Shown: in pieces, positions 61,214 to 64,000 of the stretch | Numbering within the stretch: the stretch's first letter is position 1 | Layout: each line of letters opens with the position of its first letter | Assembly: GCF_037911135.1 (NCBI RefSeq) | Contig: NZ_JBBLYU010000003.1 | Location: 186,001 to 250,000, forward strand | Direction: 5' to 3' | Length of the DNA stretch: 64,000 nucleotides | Source: Phaeobacter sp. A36a-5a | GTDB taxonomy: Bacteria; Pseudomonadota; Alphaproteobacteria; Rhodobacterales; Rhodobacteraceae | Notes under the pieces: generated by a model | The model's input: only the letters and a program-made list of their open reading frames with translations | Database searches by the model: none | What the model was told of the DNA's origin: nothing | Translations under genes and position numbers: made by a program

Positions 61214-61629
61214 CAGTTTACCTCAACTGTTCCATCTGCGGCGATCCGCCCGCTGATGGTTGTGCGTGACGACAAATTCATGACACGTATGGCCTCTCCA
61301 TCTGCGCCACGGCCAAGCGAGCGGCCCTCGGCGAGGATGGTAAGTCCACCACGTTTGAAACGAATGGTGACCAGATCATTGCGGTCGACGATGGCCGGAG
61401 GCCCGACATCACCGGGACGCATCGGCCGCCCCGCATAGAGTGCCACGCGCGCCTCCTGCCCGATCACGAGAGCAGGATCTGAGATCGCGCCCAGCACCTC
61501 GGCCTGTTTCAGAACCAGATCCTCGGCCGTCACGATTTCCTTGGCGCGGATGGTGCGCACGGGGACCAGTATATCGGCCCAGACAGGCTGGGCGCAGAGC
61601 AGCATCATAATGGCGAGGATCGGTTTCAT
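61213..61629 (-). CDS. flgA: P-ring assembly chaperone FlgA
   Basis: A 138-residue periplasmic chaperone for FlgI. It has a Sec signal (PILAIMMLLCAQPVWA) followed by the SAF domain: VPVRTIRAKEIVTAEDLVLK, then GQEARVALYAGRPMRPGDVG, and the C-terminal fold ending VMNLSSRTTISGRIAADGTVEVN. It is much shorter than enterobacterial FlgA and lacks the extra N-terminal domain, as in other alphaproteobacteria. One-base overlaps with flgG and flgH place it between rod and ring genes. Confidence 0.93.
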   Translation of the reverse strand: MKPILAIMMLLCAQPVWADILVPVRTIRAKEIVTAEDLVLKQAEVLGAISDPALVIGQEARVALYAGRPMRPGDVGPPAIVDRNDLVTIRFKRGGLTILAEGRSLGRGADGEAIRVMNLSSRTTISGRIAADGTVEVN

Positions 61630-62414
61630 CAGCGGACCTGTGTGGTTGCGCCCATCATCTGATCGACGGCAGAGATGACCTTGGCATTCATTTCATAGCC
61701 GCGCTGCGCTTCGATCAGCTCGGTGACCTCGCGCACGGCATCGACGGAACTGGCCTCCAGGTAGCCCTGGCGCAGAGTACCAAGACCATTCTCGCCGGGC
61801 GTCGCCACGCTGGCTGCGCCGGAGGCTTCGGTTTCGACAAAGAGGTTGCTGCCCAGCGCTTCGAGACCCTTGGGATTGGAGAAGCCGGCAAGTGTCAGCT
61901 GTCCCATCAACTGGCCTTCGGCGGCCTCGTCGAAATAGGCGTAGACCTCGCCCTCGGCATTGATCGACACATTGCGTGCATCGGTCGGGATGGTGATATC
62001 CGGCGACACGGTGAACCCGTCGGAGGTGACAATCAACCCTTCGGCCGACCGTTTGAGCGCGCCATCACGGGTGTAGGCGGATTGGCCGGACGGCAGGGTA
62101 ACCTCCAGATAGCCCTTCCCGTCAATTGCGACGTCCAGATCGTTGCCGGTCTGGGTCAGGGCACCCTGGGCCAGGTGAATGGAAATCGCCGAGGCACGCA
62201 CACCAAGACCGACCTGCACACCGGTTGGCAGCACGGTTCCATCAGAGGCATTTACCGTGCCGGCCCGCGTCACCTGCTGATAGTGCAGGTCCGCAAACTC
62301 CGCACGCCGTGCGTTGTAACCAGTGGTATTCATATTGGCGAGGTTGTTCGAAATCGTCTCTACACGCAGTTGCTGCGCGGTCATTCCGGTTGCGGCGATC
62401 TTGAGGGCGCGCAT
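61629..62414 (-). CDS. flgG: flagellar distal rod protein FlgG
   Basis: The 261-residue protein builds the distal rod; the length is that of classic FlgG. The N-terminus is MRALKIAATGMTAQQLRVET, then ISNNLANMNTTGYNARRAEF, and the C-terminus EVTELIEAQRGYEMNAKVISAVDQMMGATTQVR. The middle has DLDVAIDGKGYLEVTLPSG, then YTRDGALKRSAEGLIVTSDG, common to FlgG and FlgF. It follows flgF after ten bases. Confidence 0.95.
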   Translation of the reverse strand: MRALKIAATGMTAQQLRVETISNNLANMNTTGYNARRAEFADLHYQQVTRAGTVNASDGTVLPTGVQVGLGVRASAISIHLAQGALTQTGNDLDVAIDGKGYLEVTLPSGQSAYTRDGALKRSAEGLIVTSDGFTVSPDITIPTDARNVSINAEGEVYAYFDEAAEGQLMGQLTLAGFSNPKGLEALGSNLFVETEASGAASVATPGENGLGTLRQGYLEASSVDAVREVTELIEAQRGYEMNAKVISAVDQMMGATTQVR

Positions 62415-62424
62415 GGGGGTACTC

Positions 62425-63141
62425 CTACGACTTAGTCAGGTTTTTGATGGCGTTGCGGACACGTTCGTGTTCGGTCTCAAGAAAGCTCTGGCCCATTTCA
62501 TAGGCACGCTGAATCTCGACCATGCGGGCCAGCTGAGAGATGGCATTGACGTTGGAGCCTTCGAGAAAGCCCTGAAGCACGCGCGCTTCTCCGGCCACTT
62601 CGATTTCTCCATCAACACGGAACATGACCCCGTCTTCACGGACCATCTGGTAATTCTCTTCCGGCTTGAAAATGCCGATCTGTCCAAGGGCGCGACCGTC
62701 CGCGCTCAGCGTGCCATCGGCGCCGAATTTGATCGACTTGGCATCCCCCGGAATGAAGACCGGCGCCCGGCCCGCATCCAGAACCCGATGGCCATCCATA
62801 GTGACGAGATCGCCTTCGGCGTTGGTAGAAAACGCCCCCGACCGGGTCAGGCGCTCACCCATCGGAGTTTCGACCATGAAGTAACCGTCGCCTTCAATAG
62901 CGAGATCGAGGTCGCCGCCGGATTGGGTCAGCGCCCCCTGTGCCATGGAGGTGTTACGGATGTTGGCCCGCCCCATCGACAGGGATTCCTGGCCGGGGGC
63001 AGACTGGATGAACTCCGAGAAGATCAAGCCTTCAGCCCGGTAGCCGGTGGTGGCGGAATTGGCGATATTGTTTGCCACAACACGCATTTCGCGCATCAGA
63101 CCGGATTGGCGGGACAAGGTGGTGTAACCGGTGTCTCCCAT
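62425..63141 (-). CDS. flgF: flagellar proximal rod protein FlgF
   Basis: A 238-residue rod protein. The N-terminus (YTTLSRQSGLMREMRVVANN, then IANSATTGYRAEGLIFSEF) and C-terminus (ISQLARMVEIQRAYEMGQSF, then LETEHERVRNAIKNLTKS) form the rod helices. It is shorter than FlgG and has the FlgF-like G-Y-T-T-L-S start. It shares one base with fliQ upstream and is followed by flgG, the usual order. Confidence 0.93.
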   Translation of the reverse strand: MGDTGYTTLSRQSGLMREMRVVANNIANSATTGYRAEGLIFSEFIQSAPGQESLSMGRANIRNTSMAQGALTQSGGDLDLAIEGDGYFMVETPMGERLTRSGAFSTNAEGDLVTMDGHRVLDAGRAPVFIPGDAKSIKFGADGTLSADGRALGQIGIFKPEENYQMVREDGVMFRVDGEIEVAGEARVLQGFLEGSNVNAISQLARMVEIQRAYEMGQSFLETEHERVRNAIKNLTKS

Positions 63142-63413
63142 TACAGACCTCCTGAAATCAGCGGCACAACGTGCCCATCAAAAAAGGCGACCAGGGTCTG
63201 CGTCATGAACCCCATGGTCATCCAGAAAACGACAAGAATGGCGGTAAGCTTCGGGACAAAGGTCAGGGTCATTTCCTGCACCGATGTCAGAGCCTGAAAC
63301 AGGCCGATCGCGAGGCCAACAACCAGCGCGACCAGCAGAACCGGCGTCGACATCATGACCGCAGCCCATAGAGCCTGGCGCAGAGTGTCGTAGAAAAGCC
63401 CTTCGCTCATCAT
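63141..63413 (-). CDS. fliQ: flagellar export gate protein FliQ
   Basis: The 90-residue protein has two membrane helices (LWAAVMMSTPVLLVALVVGLAIGLFQAL and ILVVFWMTMGFMTQTLVAFF) separated by the loop TSVQEMTLTFVPKL, the hallmark of FliQ. Four copies join FliP and FliR in the export gate. Two adjacent ATG codons could start it. It lies between fliE and flgF, away from the other gate genes. Confidence 0.95.
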   Translation of the reverse strand: MMSEGLFYDTLRQALWAAVMMSTPVLLVALVVGLAIGLFQALTSVQEMTLTFVPKLTAILVVFWMTMGFMTQTLVAFFDGHVVPLISGGL

Positions 63414-63417
63414 CGGC

Positions 63418-63714
63418 TTACACCGGCATCCGCAGGATTTCCTGATAGGCTTCGACGACCTTGTTGCGCACGGTCACTGCGGTTTCCACGGCAAGCTCCG
63501 TCTGTGCCAGTGCCTGTACCAGGGCATGCGGATCGCCGTTGCCGGTCATGGCGGTGACCGAGACCTGCTCGCTTTGTTGGAGCGTGCCGGCAAATTCCTC
63601 AAAGCTGGCCTTGATCCGAGCTTCGGCGCTTGTTGGCGCGTGCTCGGGGTCAACTTTGGTTGCGGGACGCGCTGCGGCATAGCCGTTTGTGGCGGAAAGA
63701 CTGCGAATATCCAT
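63418..63714 (-). CDS. fliE: flagellar hook-basal body protein FliE
   Basis: The 98-residue protein links the MS ring to the rod and is the first rod component exported. After a variable N-terminus (to about residue 30) comes the family helix region: ASFEEFAGTLQQSEQVSVTA, then GNGDPHALVQALAQTELAVETAVTVRNKVVEAYQEILRMPV. The EAYQEILRMPV end is typical of FliE. It follows flgC by 44 bases. Confidence 0.95.
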   Translation of the reverse strand: MDIRSLSATNGYAAARPATKVDPEHAPTSAEARIKASFEEFAGTLQQSEQVSVTAMTGNGDPHALVQALAQTELAVETAVTVRNKVVEAYQEILRMPV

Positions 63715-63758
63715 TCTGGATCTCCAAGTATGTCAGTGTGTTTCAGAAAATTTCGATG

Positions 63759-64000
63759 TTATCTGCGCAGCAGTTCCATCAGCGAGGACGACATCTGCCG
63801 CCCCTGTTCGAACATCTTGAGGTTGGCCTCGTAGCTGCGCTGAGCTTCACGGGCGTCGGCAATCTCGATCATCAGATCGACGTTGGACCCTTCGTAATGA
63901 CCGCTGTCGTCAGCCAGCGGATGCGAGGGATCGAAGATCTGCTCCAGGTCTGACCGGTCCAGACGCACCGGACCAACTTCGACCTTCTCGACATCCGTGC
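63759..64000 (-). CDS. flgC: flagellar proximal rod protein FlgC, C-terminal part
   Basis: The last ~80 codons of flgC; the start lies right of the window. The visible part reads TDVEKVEVGPVRLDRSDLEQ, then FDPSHPLADDSGHYEGSNVDLMIEIADAREAQRSYEANLKMFEQGRQM. The segment HPLADDSGHYEGSNVDLMIEIADA with the following helix is diagnostic of FlgC (P-x-A-D-x-x-G-Y-V in most species). FlgC is one of the proximal rod subunits. It heads the minus-strand series flgC-fliE-fliQ-flgF-flgG-flgA-flgH-fliL2; flgB is expected just outside. Confidence 0.93.
   Translation of the reverse strand, partial: TDVEKVEVGPVRLDRSDLEQIFDPSHPLADDSGHYEGSNVDLMIEIADAREAQRSYEANLKMFEQGRQMSSSLMELLRR

Overview
The window looks like chromosomal DNA of a marine Roseobacter-group alphaproteobacterium (Rhodobacteraceae, in the Phaeobacter/Ruegeria/Leisingera neighbourhood). 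This is inferred from the high G+C content, the petP-petR pair, a complex I NDUFA9-type protein, a CoA ligase close to the DMSP-pathway enzyme DmdB, and a large flagellar cluster whose gene order and CtrA-type boxes (TTAA-N7-TTAA) fit this family. I saw no insertion sequence, phage, CRISPR array or defence locus. Coding density is high and many start and stop codons overlap.

Left part (1-22,040), core metabolism and stress: the 5' end of a malonyl-CoA synthase gene; an EamA transporter; a divergent ohrR/ohr peroxide pair with visible operators; ilvE; a + strand run petP-petR-histone deacetylase family-xseB-ispA-dxs (regulation, then isoprenoid precursor synthesis); a divergent epimerase/methyltransferase pair; a carnitine/crotonobetaine-type CoA operon (acyl-CoA dehydrogenase, NDP-forming CoA ligase, caiD) facing a GlxA/AraC regulator; an adenine deaminase plus AMP nucleosidase salvage pair; an HU protein; a second EamA transporter; and msrB-msrA.

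Middle part (22,041-39,836): a 460-bp non-coding stretch holding a candidate small RNA; a minus-strand row (solo hyuA-type hydantoinase, queG, a glutathione S-transferase, mtgA, gltB, gltD); uppP; the NDUFA9-like gene; two tRNA-Leu(CAG) genes made by a 151-bp direct duplication that includes the promoter; then a GMC oxidoreductase with a DmdB-like acyl-CoA ligase.

Right part (39,837-64,000), flagellum: motB-flgE-flgK-flgL-flgI (+), fliP-fliN-fliH-fliF (-, order fliF to fliP in transcription), fliL-DUF6468-motE-motA-819-aa periplasmic protein-sltF-flhA-fliR-flhB-fliJ-like (+), and flgC-fliE-fliQ-flgF-flgG-flgA-flgH-second fliL (-), running out of the window in flgC. Together they supply the MS ring, rod, hook, L and P rings, export gate, a rod-penetration muramidase and the stator. 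fliG, fliM, fliI, flgB, flgD and flagellin genes are not in the window. Three CtrA-type boxes lie in the intergenic regions before motB, flgE and the fliF/fliL pair.

The least understood items are the 819-aa periplasmic protein next to motE/motA (a possible MotC counterpart), the DUF6468 protein, the two FliL paralogues, a four-copy intergenic repeat (core GAGGATATTT...CCAGA), an 18-bp inverted repeat fused to the flgE CtrA box, and the candidate small RNA near 22,340-22,410. No wholly new system is evident; these are the points where something undescribed could lie.
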